Assembly: GCA_963702555.1 (NCBI GenBank)
Contig: CAVPCW010000013.1
Location: 124,001 to 188,000 of the forward strand
DNA from: CAMFLJ01 sp963702555
GTDB lineage: Bacteria > Actinomycetota > Acidimicrobiia > Acidimicrobiales > Acidimicrobilacustridaceae
Length of the DNA: 64,000 nucleotides
Direction of reading: 5' to 3'
Part shown: piece after piece, positions 56,111 through 64,000 of the stretch
Layout: each line of letters begins with the position of its first letter
Position numbering within the stretch: position 1 is the first letter of the stretch
Notes under the pieces: model-generated
What the model saw: the letters and a program-made list of their open reading frames with translations, nothing else
The model's database searches: none
Told to the model about the DNA's origin: nothing
Made by a program: the position numbers and the translations under genes

Positions 56111-58045
56111 TCAGATGTCGTAGGAGTGCGGAGTGGGCGGCATGAGGATGCCGGCCTGACGGAGGTGCTCGACGACCTGGTCGGCACTGTCGGCCGCGGT
56201 GATCGTGCCCGACGCGTCGAGGTGGATCTCCGCGTTCTCCGGCTCCTCGTAGGGCGAGTCGATGCCGGTGAAGTTGGTGAGCTCCCCGGCCCGGGCCTTG
56301 GCGTAGAGGCCCTTGCGGTCGCGGCCCTCGGCGACCTCGAGCCCGCTGTCGACGAACACCTCGACGAACTCGCCGGGCTCGAGGAGGTCACGGGCCATGC
56401 GCCGCTCGGAGCGGAACGGGGAGATGAACGACACGAGCACGATGAGCCCGGCGTCGACCATGAGCTTGGCCACCTCGGCGACCCGGCGGATGTTCTCCAC
56501 CCGATCGGCGTCGGTGAAGCCGAGGTCGTGGTTGAGGCCGTGGCGGACGTTGTCGCCGTCGAGCAGGTAGGTGTGGCGACCCAGCTCGTGGAGCTTCTGC
56601 TCGACGATGTTGGCGATGGTCGACTTGCCGGAGCCCGACAGGCCGGTGAACCACACCACGGCCGGCTGCTGGCCGTTGATGACCGACCGGGCGGTCTTGT
56701 CGACCTCGACGGCCTGCCAGTGCACGTTGTCGGCCCGGCGCAGGGCGAAGTGCAGCAGGCCGGCGGCGACGGTGGCGTTGGTGAACCGGTCGATGAGGAT
56801 GAAGCCCCCCATGTCGCGGTTCTCGTTGTACGGGTCGAACGGCACGGGCCGATCGAGGCTGACGTTGCAGACGCCGATCTCGTTGAGCTCGAGGGTCTTG
56901 GCCGCGGTGTGCTCGAGGGTGTTGACGTTGATCTTGTACTTGGGCTGGGCGACGGTGGCCGTGACCGTGCGGGCGCCGATCTTCATCAGGTACGGGCGGC
57001 CCGGCAGCATGCCCTCCTCGGCCATCCAGACGAGATGGCACTCGAACTGGTCGGCGACGCCGGGGGGCGACGTGGCGGCGGAGATGACGTCGCCGCGGGA
57101 GATGTCGATCTCGTCGGTGAGGGTGATGGTGACCGACTGGCCGGTCATGGCCTCGGCGAGGTCGCCGTCCTGGGTGACGATGCGCTCGACCGTGGACTCA
57201 CGCCCGGACGGCACGACCCGGACGACGTCGCCGGGCTGCACCGAGCCGCCCACGATCTCGCCGGAGAAGCCGCGGAAGTCGAGGTTGGGGCGGTTCACCC
57301 ACTGCACCGGCATCCGGAACGGGCCGCGGTGCTGCTCGTCGTCGATCTCGATGGTCTCGAGGTGGCCGATCAGGGTGGGCCCGTCGTACCAGGGCGTGTT
57401 CTCGGACGGCTCGATGATGTTGTCGCCGCAGAGCGCGGAGAGCGGGATGCACTGGATGTCGTCGAGGCCGATCTCGGCGGCGAAGGCCCGGTAGTCGGCC
57501 TCGATCTGGTCGTAGACCTCACGCGAGTAGTCGACGAGGTCGAGCTTGTTGATCGCCAGCACCACGTGGCGGATGCCGAGCAGGGACACGAGGAACGAGT
57601 GGCGGCGGGTCTGGGTCAGCACACCCTTGCGGGCGTCGATGAGGATCACCGCCACGTCGGCAGTGGAGGCACCGGTGACCATGTTGCGCGTGTACTGCTC
57701 GTGGCCCGGCGTGTCGGCCACGATGAACTTGCGGTGCTCGGTCGAGAAGAACCGGTACGCCACGTCGATGGTGATGCCCTGCTCGCGCTCGGCGGCGAGG
57801 CCGTCGACCAGGAGCGCGAAGTCGAGCTCGCCGCCCTGCGTGCCGACCTTCTTCGAGTCGGACTCGAGTGCGGTGAGGTGGTCCTCGAAGACGAGCTTGG
57901 AGTCGTAGAGGAGCCGGCCGATGAGGGTGGACTTGCCGTCGTCGACGCTGCCGCAGGTGATGAAGCGGAGCATGGACTTGTGCTCGTGCTGCTCGAGGTA
58001 GGCGTCGATGTCCTCGGCCAGCAGGTCGTTGGAGATGTGAGCCAT
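56111..58045 (-). CDS. cysNC: Bifunctional sulfate adenylyltransferase subunit 1 / APS kinase
   Basis: A 644-residue fusion. The N-terminal GTPase (CysN) has TCGSVDDGKSTLIGRLL, ADTPGHEQYTRNMVTGAS and AINKLDLVDYS and supports ATP sulfurylase. From about residue 450 the APS kinase (CysC) domain has VVWFTGLSGSGKSTIANIVE, YLLDGDNVRHGLNHDLGF and VSFISPFRSERRMARDL, making PAPS. The gene follows cysD by two bases. Confidence 0.95.
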   Translation of the reverse strand: MAHISNDLLAEDIDAYLEQHEHKSMLRFITCGSVDDGKSTLIGRLLYDSKLVFEDHLTALESDSKKVGTQGGELDFALLVDGLAAEREQGITIDVAYRFFSTEHRKFIVADTPGHEQYTRNMVTGASTADVAVILIDARKGVLTQTRRHSFLVSLLGIRHVVLAINKLDLVDYSREVYDQIEADYRAFAAEIGLDDIQCIPLSALCGDNIIEPSENTPWYDGPTLIGHLETIEIDDEQHRGPFRMPVQWVNRPNLDFRGFSGEIVGGSVQPGDVVRVVPSGRESTVERIVTQDGDLAEAMTGQSVTITLTDEIDISRGDVISAATSPPGVADQFECHLVWMAEEGMLPGRPYLMKIGARTVTATVAQPKYKINVNTLEHTAAKTLELNEIGVCNVSLDRPVPFDPYNENRDMGGFILIDRFTNATVAAGLLHFALRRADNVHWQAVEVDKTARSVINGQQPAVVWFTGLSGSGKSTIANIVEQKLHELGRHTYLLDGDNVRHGLNHDLGFTDADRVENIRRVAEVAKLMVDAGLIVLVSFISPFRSERRMARDLLEPGEFVEVFVDSGLEVAEGRDRKGLYAKARAGELTNFTGIDSPYEEPENAEIHLDASGTITAADSADQVVEHLRQAGILMPPTPHSYDI

Positions 58046-58047
58046 GA

Positions 58048-58947
58048 CTAGAAGTACCCCTCCTGCTTCTTCTTCTCCATCGAACCGCTCGAGTCGTGAT
58101 CGATCACACGACCCTGGCGCTCGGAGCTGGTGGTCAGGAGCATCTCCTGGATGATGTCGGTGAGCGTGGCCGCCTCGGACTCGATGGCACCGGTGAGCGG
58201 GTAGCAACCGAGGGTGCGGAACCGCACCGAGCGCATCTGGATCTCACCGGGCTCGACCGGCATGCGGTCGTCGTCGACCATGATCAGCGTGCCATCGCGC
58301 TCGACGACCGGCCGCTCGGCCGCGTAGTAGAGCGGCACGATCGGGATCTGCTCCTTGTGGATGTACTGCCACACGTCGAGCTCGGTCCAGTTCGACAGCG
58401 GGAACACCCGCACGCTCTCGCCGGGCTGGGTGCGGGCGTTGTAGAGGCGCCACAGCTCGGGGCGCTGGGCCTTGGGGTCCCACCGGTGCTGGGCGGAGCG
58501 GATGGAGAACACGCGCTCCTTGGCCCGCGACTTCTCCTCGTCGCGGCGGGCGCCGCCGAAGGCGAGGTCGAACCCGTACTTGTCGAGCGCCTGCTTGAGG
58601 CCCTCGGTCTTCCAGATGTCGGTGTGCATCGCCGAGCCGTGGTCGAACGGGTTGATGCCGCGCTCGAGGGCGTCGGGGTTCTGGTGGACCAGCAGCTCCA
58701 TGCCGACCTGGTCGGCCATCTGGTCACGGAACTCGTACATCGCCTGGAACTTCCACGTCGTGTCGACGTGGAGCAGCGGGAACGGCGGCACCGAGGGGTA
58801 GAAGGCCTTGGCCGCGAGGTGCAGCATGCAGGCGCTGTCCTTGCCGACCGAGTAGAGCATCACCGGCTTCTCGGATTCCGAGACGGCCTCTCGGAAGATC
58901 TGGATGCTCTCGGCCTCCAGGCGCTGGAGGTGGGTCAATCGGGTCAC
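58048..58947 (-). CDS. cysD: Sulfate adenylyltransferase subunit 2
   Basis: A 299-residue adenylyl-transfer subunit with the PP-loop VMLYSVGKDSACMLHLAAKAF (SxGKDS), LLHVDTTWKFQAMYEFRD, FGGARRDEEKSRAKERVFS and WTELDVWQYI. GTG 58947 is chosen because it starts right before LTHLQRLEAESIQI; an upstream in-frame ATG at 59013 would add 22 residues. The divergent Rrf2 gene faces it across 171 bases. Confidence 0.94.
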   Translation of the reverse strand: MTRLTHLQRLEAESIQIFREAVSESEKPVMLYSVGKDSACMLHLAAKAFYPSVPPFPLLHVDTTWKFQAMYEFRDQMADQVGMELLVHQNPDALERGINPFDHGSAMHTDIWKTEGLKQALDKYGFDLAFGGARRDEEKSRAKERVFSIRSAQHRWDPKAQRPELWRLYNARTQPGESVRVFPLSNWTELDVWQYIHKEQIPIVPLYYAAERPVVERDGTLIMVDDDRMPVEPGEIQMRSVRFRTLGCYPLTGAIESEAATLTDIIQEMLLTTSSERQGRVIDHDSSGSMEKKKQEGYF

Positions 58948-59118
58948 GTCGCCGGGTCCATTCTGAGGTGAGTTACCTGACAAAGACACCTTAGCCACGG
59001 ACGGGGCGATCATGCACGTGATTGCATAGGTATGTCACATTGCGAGAGACGGTTCCACGGCCTCGTGGTTGTCTCTCGGTCTGGGAGGGCGCCGCTCCCC
59101 CGGTGGCAGACTGGCCCG

Positions 59119-59595
59119 GTGCGCATCCCCGCCAAGGTCGACTACGCCATCCGGGCCCTCGCCGAGCTGGCCGTCGCGGGTGAGGGGCCGGTCAAGGCCG
59201 AGCAGCTCGCGGCAGCCCAGGACATCCCCATCAACTTCCTGCGGGAGATCATGGGCGACCTCCGCCGCGACCGCATCGTGCGCAGCCACCGCGGCCCGGA
59301 GGGCGGCTTCGCCCTCGGCCGGCCGGCCGACCAGATCTCCCTGGCCGACATCTTCCGCGCCGTCGACGGCCCCCTCGCCGAGGTCCGTGACCAGAGCCTG
59401 AGCGCGATGTCGTACCACGGGCCGGCCGCCGAGCTGCCGGTGGTCTGGATGGCCGTGCGGGCCGGCCTGCGCCGCGTGCTCGAGACCACCACCGTCGCCG
59501 ACCTGGCCAGCGGCACCCTCCCCACCTCGGTCACCGACCTCGCCGCGGAGTACCGCACCGACACCGAGGCCCGCTGGGCCGTCGGCGACCGCTGA
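59119..59595 (+). CDS. Rrf2-family regulator without cluster cysteines
   Basis: A 158-residue transcription factor from GTG 59119. The wHTH has KVDYAIRALAELAVAGEGPV, QLAAAQDIPINFLREIMGDL and SHRGPEGGFALGRPADQISL. The protein contains no Cys, so it cannot hold the Fe-S cluster of IscR/NsrR and is more like CymR, the sulfur-responsive member. It is divergent from cysD-cysNC, which makes it the probable regulator of sulfate activation. Confidence 0.88.
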   Translation: MRIPAKVDYAIRALAELAVAGEGPVKAEQLAAAQDIPINFLREIMGDLRRDRIVRSHRGPEGGFALGRPADQISLADIFRAVDGPLAEVRDQSLSAMSYHGPAAELPVVWMAVRAGLRRVLETTTVADLASGTLPTSVTDLAAEYRTDTEARWAVGDR

Positions 59596-59658
59596 GCACG
59601 CCGACCGGCCGGCTGCACCGCGGATCTGCACGTCAGGGTCGACTCGGACCAGGACCCT

Positions 59659-59937
59659 CTATCCCGCTGCCACCGCACCGCCCGCGCCGCCCGCCGCGAC
59701 CCGCCGAAGGTACGAGAAGTTGATGGCCCAAACGAGGCCCATCGCCAGTGGGAGATCCACGCCCTCGACGAGATCGACCGGATAGCGGTACTGCAAGGGC
59801 AGCGTCTTCAGGTCCATCTTCGCGATGGGAACGTCGTCGGCAAGGACCGTGTAGATCTGCTTCAGGGCACCGGACTTGACGACGACCCACTCGGCCCCGC
59901 CGGCCAGGGTGATCTCCATGCACTTCTTGCTGAGCAC
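59659..59937 (-). CDS. Possible truncated LURP-one-like/scramblase-like protein
   Basis: A 92-residue open frame ending at 59659. The core VVVKSGALKQIYTVLADDVP, IAKMDLKTLPLQYRYPVDL and PLAMGLVWAINFSYLRR resembles the C-terminal strands and helix of LURP-one/tubby-like proteins, but the usual N-terminal half is absent. The start (GTG 59937 or ATG 59919) is weak. It may be a remnant. Confidence 0.4.
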   Translation of the reverse strand: MLSKKCMEITLAGGAEWVVVKSGALKQIYTVLADDVPIAKMDLKTLPLQYRYPVDLVEGVDLPLAMGLVWAINFSYLRRVAAGGAGGAVAAG

Positions 59938-60045
59938 TCGGCGTCACCCACCGGCGCCTCGGTGATGCCCGACCCGGCGGCGTTCGCGGGCACCCGTCTA
60001 CGATCCGCGAACCGCGAATCGGAGTTCCACCGGCCAGGAGGCGGC

Positions 60046-60576
60046 ATGTCCCGCGAAGAGAACGCACGCTCGGCAGTGCAGGCGCTGATCCCCGACGACG
60101 AGATCCTCGATGTGGCGCTGACCTACCCCCGGGGCTTCACCAAGTCCCAGGGTGTGGGCATGGCCATCGGCGGGGCCATGGGGATGGGGAGCGACTTCCA
60201 GGGTGTCGGGCTCGCGATCGGTGGAGTCGTCGGCGGCAAGATCTTCTCCAACCTGAAGGAGCTCCCCCAGTCGTTCGTGCTCGCCATCTCATCGACGACC
60301 GTGTACGTGCTCGGACGCGACAAGCAGGGCCCGTTCGGCGGGTGGAACAGCCTCCTGCCGATGGTGAAGTTCGAGCGCGACAAGCTGCGCGTCGACATCA
60401 GCCAGCACCTGGCCACGCTCGACATCACCCTCGTGGACACCGAGCACGAGGCCACGCTCGAGCTCGAGGCCAAGCGGCTCGGCACCCTCGACGTCAAGGC
60501 ACTGCTCGAACTGATGAAGCTGTCCGACCAGCACCTCGAGGACGGCGACGAGGAAGAGGCCGCCGAGGCGGAGTGA
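60046..60576 (+). CDS. Hypothetical protein with glycine-rich membrane-like segment
   Basis: A 176-residue protein. ATG 60046 has AGGAGG upstream. The first part is a helix (ENARSAVQALIPDDEILDVAL), then a Gly/Met-rich stretch (GVGMAIGGAMGMGSDFQG) and a beta-rich, PH-like region (SFVLAISSTTVYVLGRDKQG, MVKFERDKLRVDI, HEATLELEAKRLG) ending in an acidic helix. It may be a PH-like domain protein. No family is certain. Confidence 0.7.
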   Translation: MSREENARSAVQALIPDDEILDVALTYPRGFTKSQGVGMAIGGAMGMGSDFQGVGLAIGGVVGGKIFSNLKELPQSFVLAISSTTVYVLGRDKQGPFGGWNSLLPMVKFERDKLRVDISQHLATLDITLVDTEHEATLELEAKRLGTLDVKALLELMKLSDQHLEDGDEEEAAEAE

Positions 60577-60667
60577 CCAGCCCGAGGTGGGTGCCAGATC
60601 GTTTCGGCACTCCGAGCAAGGTGCGGTGGCCATCGACCGGCAGGCCTGTGGCGGCACCCCGGGAGGG

Positions 60668-61651
60668 CTACCCCGTGGCGTCGATGAGCTCGACGGCGCG
60701 GCCGACGTTGAACAGCACACGATCGCCGAGCGCGTCGGAGGTGGGCCGGGTCGGGTCCTTCAACGACCGCTGGTAGATGCCCTCGAGCAGCACCGCGAGG
60801 CGGAAGTTGTAGAGCACCGCGTAGTAGGTGAGGTCGCCCAGGTCGGCGATGCCGCGGGTCTCGGCGTACCGGGCCGCGATCTCCTCGCTGGTGGGCCAGC
60901 CCTCGCCGGTGGCGAGGGTCCAGATCTCGTAGAAGCCGGCGAGGTCGAGGAGCGGGTCGCCGATGGTGGCGGTCTCCCAGTCGACGATCGCCACGACGCG
61001 CGCCGGGGGGTCGGGGGCGATCATCACGTTCATCATGTGGTAGTCGCCGTGCATGATCGACGGCACGAACGAGCCCGGCCGGTTGGCGTCGAGCCAGGTG
61101 GTCACGCGGTCGAGGCCGGGGAGCTCGCGCCCTTCGTAGGACTCGAGCTGACGGGTCCAGCGGCTGACCTGGCGCTCGTGGAAGTCGTCGGGGCGACCGA
61201 GGTCGGCGATGCCGGCGGCGACGGGGTCGACGTCGTGCATGCGCGCCAGCGCGTCGGTGAGGGCGAAGGTCAGCTCGACGTGGCCGGCGGGGTCGTCGAG
61301 CCACTCGGGCACCGGGAGCGGGTTGATGCCGTCGACGCAGGCCATCAGGTAGAAGGTGCAGCCCAGCACGGCGTGGTCGTCACACAGGGCGACCGGCGCG
61401 GGGTGCGGCACCGGGGTGCCCTCGAACGCGCTGATGAGCCGGAACTCGCGGCGCATGCCGTCGTTGGCCCGCTCGATGGCGACCCTGGCCGGGCGGCGCA
61501 GCACCCAGCGGGCATCCCCCCGCTCGAGGCGGAACATCACGTTGGAGGCGCCACCAGAGATCTGCTCGACGACGAGCGGCGCCCCGGCCTCGAGGCCCTG
61601 CTCGTCGAGCCACGCCACCAGCCGGTCGTGGTCGATCAGCTCCTCGCTCAC
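60668..61651 (-). CDS. Phosphotransferase-fold (APH/ACAD10-like) kinase
   Basis: A 327-residue protein of the aminoglycoside phosphotransferase fold. Landmarks are ISGGASNVMFRLERGDARWVLRRP, the catalytic loop SIMHGDYHMMNVMI and the metal-binding VAIVDWETATIGDPLLDLA. In fatty-acid and steroid degradation operons such proteins phosphorylate hydroxyacyl substrates. Its GTG start overlaps the dehydrogenase stop. Confidence 0.9.
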   Translation of the reverse strand: MSEELIDHDRLVAWLDEQGLEAGAPLVVEQISGGASNVMFRLERGDARWVLRRPARVAIERANDGMRREFRLISAFEGTPVPHPAPVALCDDHAVLGCTFYLMACVDGINPLPVPEWLDDPAGHVELTFALTDALARMHDVDPVAAGIADLGRPDDFHERQVSRWTRQLESYEGRELPGLDRVTTWLDANRPGSFVPSIMHGDYHMMNVMIAPDPPARVVAIVDWETATIGDPLLDLAGFYEIWTLATGEGWPTSEEIAARYAETRGIADLGDLTYYAVLYNFRLAVLLEGIYQRSLKDPTRPTSDALGDRVLFNVGRAVELIDATG

Positions 61652-62640
61652 GTGCCCGCCGCGGGGGTGACGAGGATCTTGCGCTCGGTGTCGCTGGAGA
61701 GCAGGTGGGTGAACGCCGAGGCCACGCCGTCGAGGCCGACGCGGCCGGTGACGAACGTGGCGGGGTCGATGTCGCCGGACTCGAGCAGTGCGGCCGCCGC
61801 CGCGAACTCGCTCTTGCGGTAGTAGACGGCGAAGCCCACCTCGAGCTCCTTGAGCACACCGGTGAGCGGCATGATCGGGTCCGGGGTGATGCACACGCCG
61901 GCGACGACCACCCGGCCCCGGACCGCCGCCGCGTCCATGGCGACCTGGATCAGCCCGGGGATGCCCACGCACTCGACCACCACGTCGAAGTCCGACGGGG
62001 GCGGGCCCTCCGCCGGGTCGTGCACGCCGGTGGCGCCGAAGAGGTCGGCGGTGGCGCGGCGGGTGGGCGACGGGTCGCTGACGACGACCTCGGCGGCGCC
62101 GAAGCGCTGCGCCCAGGTGGAGACGGCGGAACCGACGTTGCCGCCACCGATGACGAGCACGCGGTCGCCCGGGCCGATGCGGCCGGTGGCGACGGTGTGG
62201 AGGCCGACGGCGAGCGGCTCGACCAGGGCGCCGAAGTCGCCGATGTCCTGGCGCAGGCGGACGGCCGAACCGGCGTCGACCCGCACGTACTCGGCGAAGC
62301 CGCCCGGAGCACCGCCGACGCCCTGGGGATCGAAGGTCTCACAGTGGGCGGCGTCGTCGGCGAGGCACCACCGGCAGCGGCCGCAGGCCGTGAGCGGGAG
62401 GGCGGCGAGCAGTTCGCCCTCGCGCCACCGGCCCGAGAGCTCGGTGCCCACGGCGACGACCTCGCCGCAGAACTCGTGCCCCATCACGATGCCGCCCGGC
62501 ATGTGGCCGTGGGCCTTGAGGTCGGAGCCGCAGATGCCGCACGCCTCCACCCGAACAACGAGGTCGCCGGGCCCCGGGGTGGGGTCGGGCACCTGCTCCA
62601 CCACGAAGGTGTGGTCGTCGGTCAGCACCGCTGCGCGCAT
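61648..62640 (-). CDS. Zinc-dependent alcohol/polyol dehydrogenase
   Basis: A 330-residue medium-chain dehydrogenase. The catalytic zinc site is EACGICGSD plus GHEFCGEVV, the structural zinc site CGRCRWCLADDAAHC, and the cofactor motif VLVIGGGNVGSAVSTWA. Substrate is unknown. It is translationally coupled to the kinase-like gene and begins one base after a small reading frame. Confidence 0.92.
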   Translation of the reverse strand: MRAAVLTDDHTFVVEQVPDPTPGPGDLVVRVEACGICGSDLKAHGHMPGGIVMGHEFCGEVVAVGTELSGRWREGELLAALPLTACGRCRWCLADDAAHCETFDPQGVGGAPGGFAEYVRVDAGSAVRLRQDIGDFGALVEPLAVGLHTVATGRIGPGDRVLVIGGGNVGSAVSTWAQRFGAAEVVVSDPSPTRRATADLFGATGVHDPAEGPPPSDFDVVVECVGIPGLIQVAMDAAAVRGRVVVAGVCITPDPIMPLTGVLKELEVGFAVYYRKSEFAAAAALLESGDIDPATFVTGRVGLDGVASAFTHLLSSDTERKILVTPAAGT

Positions 62641-62641
62641 G

Positions 62642-62746
62642 TCAGATCTCCTCGAGGAGTCGGCCGAGGAGGGTCGCGAACACGATCGGGTCGTCCGGGT
62701 CCCCCGGCTCATCCTGCACGCAGAAGGCCGTGCTCCGCAGGCTCAT
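62642..62746 (-). CDS. Possible 34-codon small ORF
   Basis: ATG 62746 to TGA 62642 encodes MSLRSTAFCVQDEPGDPDDP and IVFATLLGRLLEEI. It fills the gap between the TetR stop and the dehydrogenase start, ending one base before that ATG. It may be a real small protein or a translational-coupling leader; the evidence is position only. Confidence 0.3.
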   Translation of the reverse strand: MSLRSTAFCVQDEPGDPDDPIVFATLLGRLLEEI

Positions 62747-62794
62747 GCGCACCGGGAGGGCGTCGTGCCGCACCCTGGCACCGCGCCGCCACCC

Positions 62795-63418
62795 TCAGGT
62801 CCGGGTCGGGGCCGCAAGGAGCAGGCGCGCCGCCCGCTCGAGGTCGTCACCGATGTCGGCCGGCGAGTTGGCTCCCATCACCAGGCTCACCAGACCGGCG
62901 AGCAGCACCGCTTCGAGGATCGACACCACACCCTCGCGGTCCGGGACCTCGGTCTGGCCCAGGGCGCTGTCGACCCACTCCCGCATCGAGGACTGCATCC
63001 CCTCGCGGGAGGCGCGCACCTCCGGCGCCCCCGACAGGTAGGCCCGCAGCAGGGCGACGAACAGCGTCGGCTCGTCCTCCATGCGCTGGACCACCCGCCG
63101 CAGGGTTGCCACCGTGCGCTCGACCGGGTCGCGACGGCGGCTCGGACGCTCGGTGACCAGCGCCGTGGTGCCGGCGGCGAGGTCGGAGAGCACCCCCACG
63201 AGCACGTGGTCCCGGGAGGCGAAGTACTGGTACGCCGTCGGCGGCGAGACCCCGGCCCGCTCGGCCACGGCCCGCATGGTCACGGCCTCGTAGCCGCCCC
63301 CGGACGCCAGCTCCCGGGCGGCGTCGAGCAGGCGCCGGCGGGTCGCGGCCTGGGTGGCCGAGAGCGGACGCCCCGCGACGGTGGTCGCCGTCGGCGCGGG
63401 CAGGAGGCCGGCGGTCAC
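62795..63418 (-). CDS. TetR family transcriptional regulator
   Basis: A 207-residue regulator from GTG 63418. The DNA-binding HTH is RRRLLDAARELASGGGYEAV, TMRAVAERAGVSPPTAYQYF and ASRDHVLVGVL. The C-terminal ligand domain is helical (AVLLAGLVSLVMGANSPADI). It overlaps the enoyl-CoA hydratase gene (GTGA), so it is probably the operon's own repressor. Confidence 0.92.
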   Translation of the reverse strand: MTAGLLPAPTATTVAGRPLSATQAATRRRLLDAARELASGGGYEAVTMRAVAERAGVSPPTAYQYFASRDHVLVGVLSDLAAGTTALVTERPSRRRDPVERTVATLRRVVQRMEDEPTLFVALLRAYLSGAPEVRASREGMQSSMREWVDSALGQTEVPDREGVVSILEAVLLAGLVSLVMGANSPADIGDDLERAARLLLAAPTRT

Positions 63419-64000
63419 GGGACGTTCCGATGATCGGCGTCGTCGTCCGCCACGTCGGACCGGGAAGCCACGGCGCGCCCGGCCTCGGTGAAGGCGCCGA
63501 GGTCGTAGGTGCGGCCGACACTGTGGTCGGCCTCGGCGGCCAGCGCCTCGCCGAGGGTCAGCTCCTCGCCCCGCCGGTAGAGGTCGAGCATCTCGGCCAC
63601 GGCTGTGGTGGACGGCACTCGGGCGGCCAGGCCCAGGGTGAAGGGCAACAGGTCGGCGTGGGGCACCACGTGGTTCACGAGGCCGAGTCGGAGCGCCTCG
63701 TCGGCCGCGACGAACGCGGCGGTGGCCGACATCTCGTTGGCCTTGCGCACCCCGACCGCCCGTGGGAGCAGGGCGGTGAGGCCCCAGGTGGGCACCACGC
63801 CGAGGGCGGCGTGGGTGTCGGCGAAGCGGGCCTGGTCGGAGGCCACCACGAACGAGGCGCTGAGCGCGATCTCGAGGGCACCCGAGACGCATGCGCCGTT
63901 CACCGCGCAGATGACGGGTGTGCGCATCGCCCGCAGGACGGCGGCCGGGTTGTCGGCGGCGCCCGCGGCGTTGTCGGGGCCCCGCTCGATGAGCTTGAAG
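63415..64000 (-). CDS. Enoyl-CoA hydratase/isomerase family protein (5' end outside window)
   Basis: The frame stays open to the right edge, so the N-terminus is missing. Visible crotonase landmarks are MRTPVICAVNGACVSGALEIALSASF (oxyanion-hole region), FADTHAALGVVPTWGLTALLPRAVG, and EALRLGLVNHVVPHADLLPF. It continues a fatty-acid or steroid-type degradation operon with the TetR, dehydrogenase and kinase-like genes downstream. Confidence 0.88.
   Translation of the reverse strand, partial: FKLIERGPDNAAGAADNPAAVLRAMRTPVICAVNGACVSGALEIALSASFVVASDQARFADTHAALGVVPTWGLTALLPRAVGVRKANEMSATAAFVAADEALRLGLVNHVVPHADLLPFTLGLAARVPSTTAVAEMLDLYRRGEELTLGEALAAEADHSVGRTYDLGAFTEAGRAVASRSDVADDDADHRNVP

Overview
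The window is 64 kb of high-GC DNA from an actinomycete-type bacterium, most likely a member of the Acidimicrobiia (inference). Supporting signs are very GC-rich codons, many GTG starts, GTGA stop/start overlaps, a fused CysNC, a K+-independent H+-pyrophosphatase, crotonyl-CoA carboxylase/reductase, and DUF2252, DUF4190 and luciferase-like genes. From about 11.4 kb rightwards this looks like ordinary chromosome. Three tRNA genes are present: Ser-CGA, Ser-GGA and Ala-TGC.

Region 1-11.3 kb is different. Its GC is visibly lower: hand counts of single 60-base lines gave 58% at 10321 and 77% at 25501. It holds one coherent locus. Two paralogous membrane Ser/Thr kinases sit tail to tail (493-2748 + and 2778-4331 -). 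The second ends a minus-strand series that runs: a giant fusion protein (protein kinase, FHA, degenerate peptidase-MA-like region, ABC exporter, cyclic-nucleotide-binding-like domain; 10230-5865), a GAF protein, a cytoplasmic subtilisin-like protease, then the kinase. An ECF sigma factor carrying its own C-terminal zinc-finger tail lies upstream. A divergent 91-codon orphan gene follows an ECF-type promoter-like sequence. I read this as a candidate phosphorylation-controlled export and proteolysis system; it is the main discovery candidate. A broken thioredoxin-like gene lies at the left edge.

Region 11.4-24.7 kb holds a small membrane protein, a DsbA-like protein, DUF6325 and SHOCT proteins, a SulP transporter, a DUF2252 protein, a DUF4190 protein, a SnoaL-like protein, a secreted protein, a luciferase-like monooxygenase, an ABC exporter, tadA, two tRNA-Ser genes and a DUF559/AbiEi-like gene bracketed by four 42-bp palindromes. 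Region 24.9-41.6 kb holds dnaX-ybaB-recR, thiolase, crotonyl-CoA carboxylase/reductase with methylmalonyl-CoA epimerase, xseA-xseB-polyprenyl synthase, two alpha/beta hydrolases (one without its nucleophile), prfC, a membrane-anchored beta-propeller and a cation efflux protein.

Region 41.8-64 kb holds hppA, a CoA-binding protein, amt-glnB, a two-component pair, an FKBP lipoprotein, a short-chain dehydrogenase, a thioesterase, a BKACE enzyme, a sulfate-activation operon (cysD-cysNC) divergent from an Rrf2 regulator, and a minus-strand catabolic operon (enoyl-CoA hydratase, TetR, zinc dehydrogenase, phosphotransferase-like kinase) that runs off the right edge.

At least eleven apparent single-base frameshifts interrupt otherwise convincing genes, about seven of them in the first 11 kb. 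These may be assembly errors, so several entries describe conceptual, repaired proteins.
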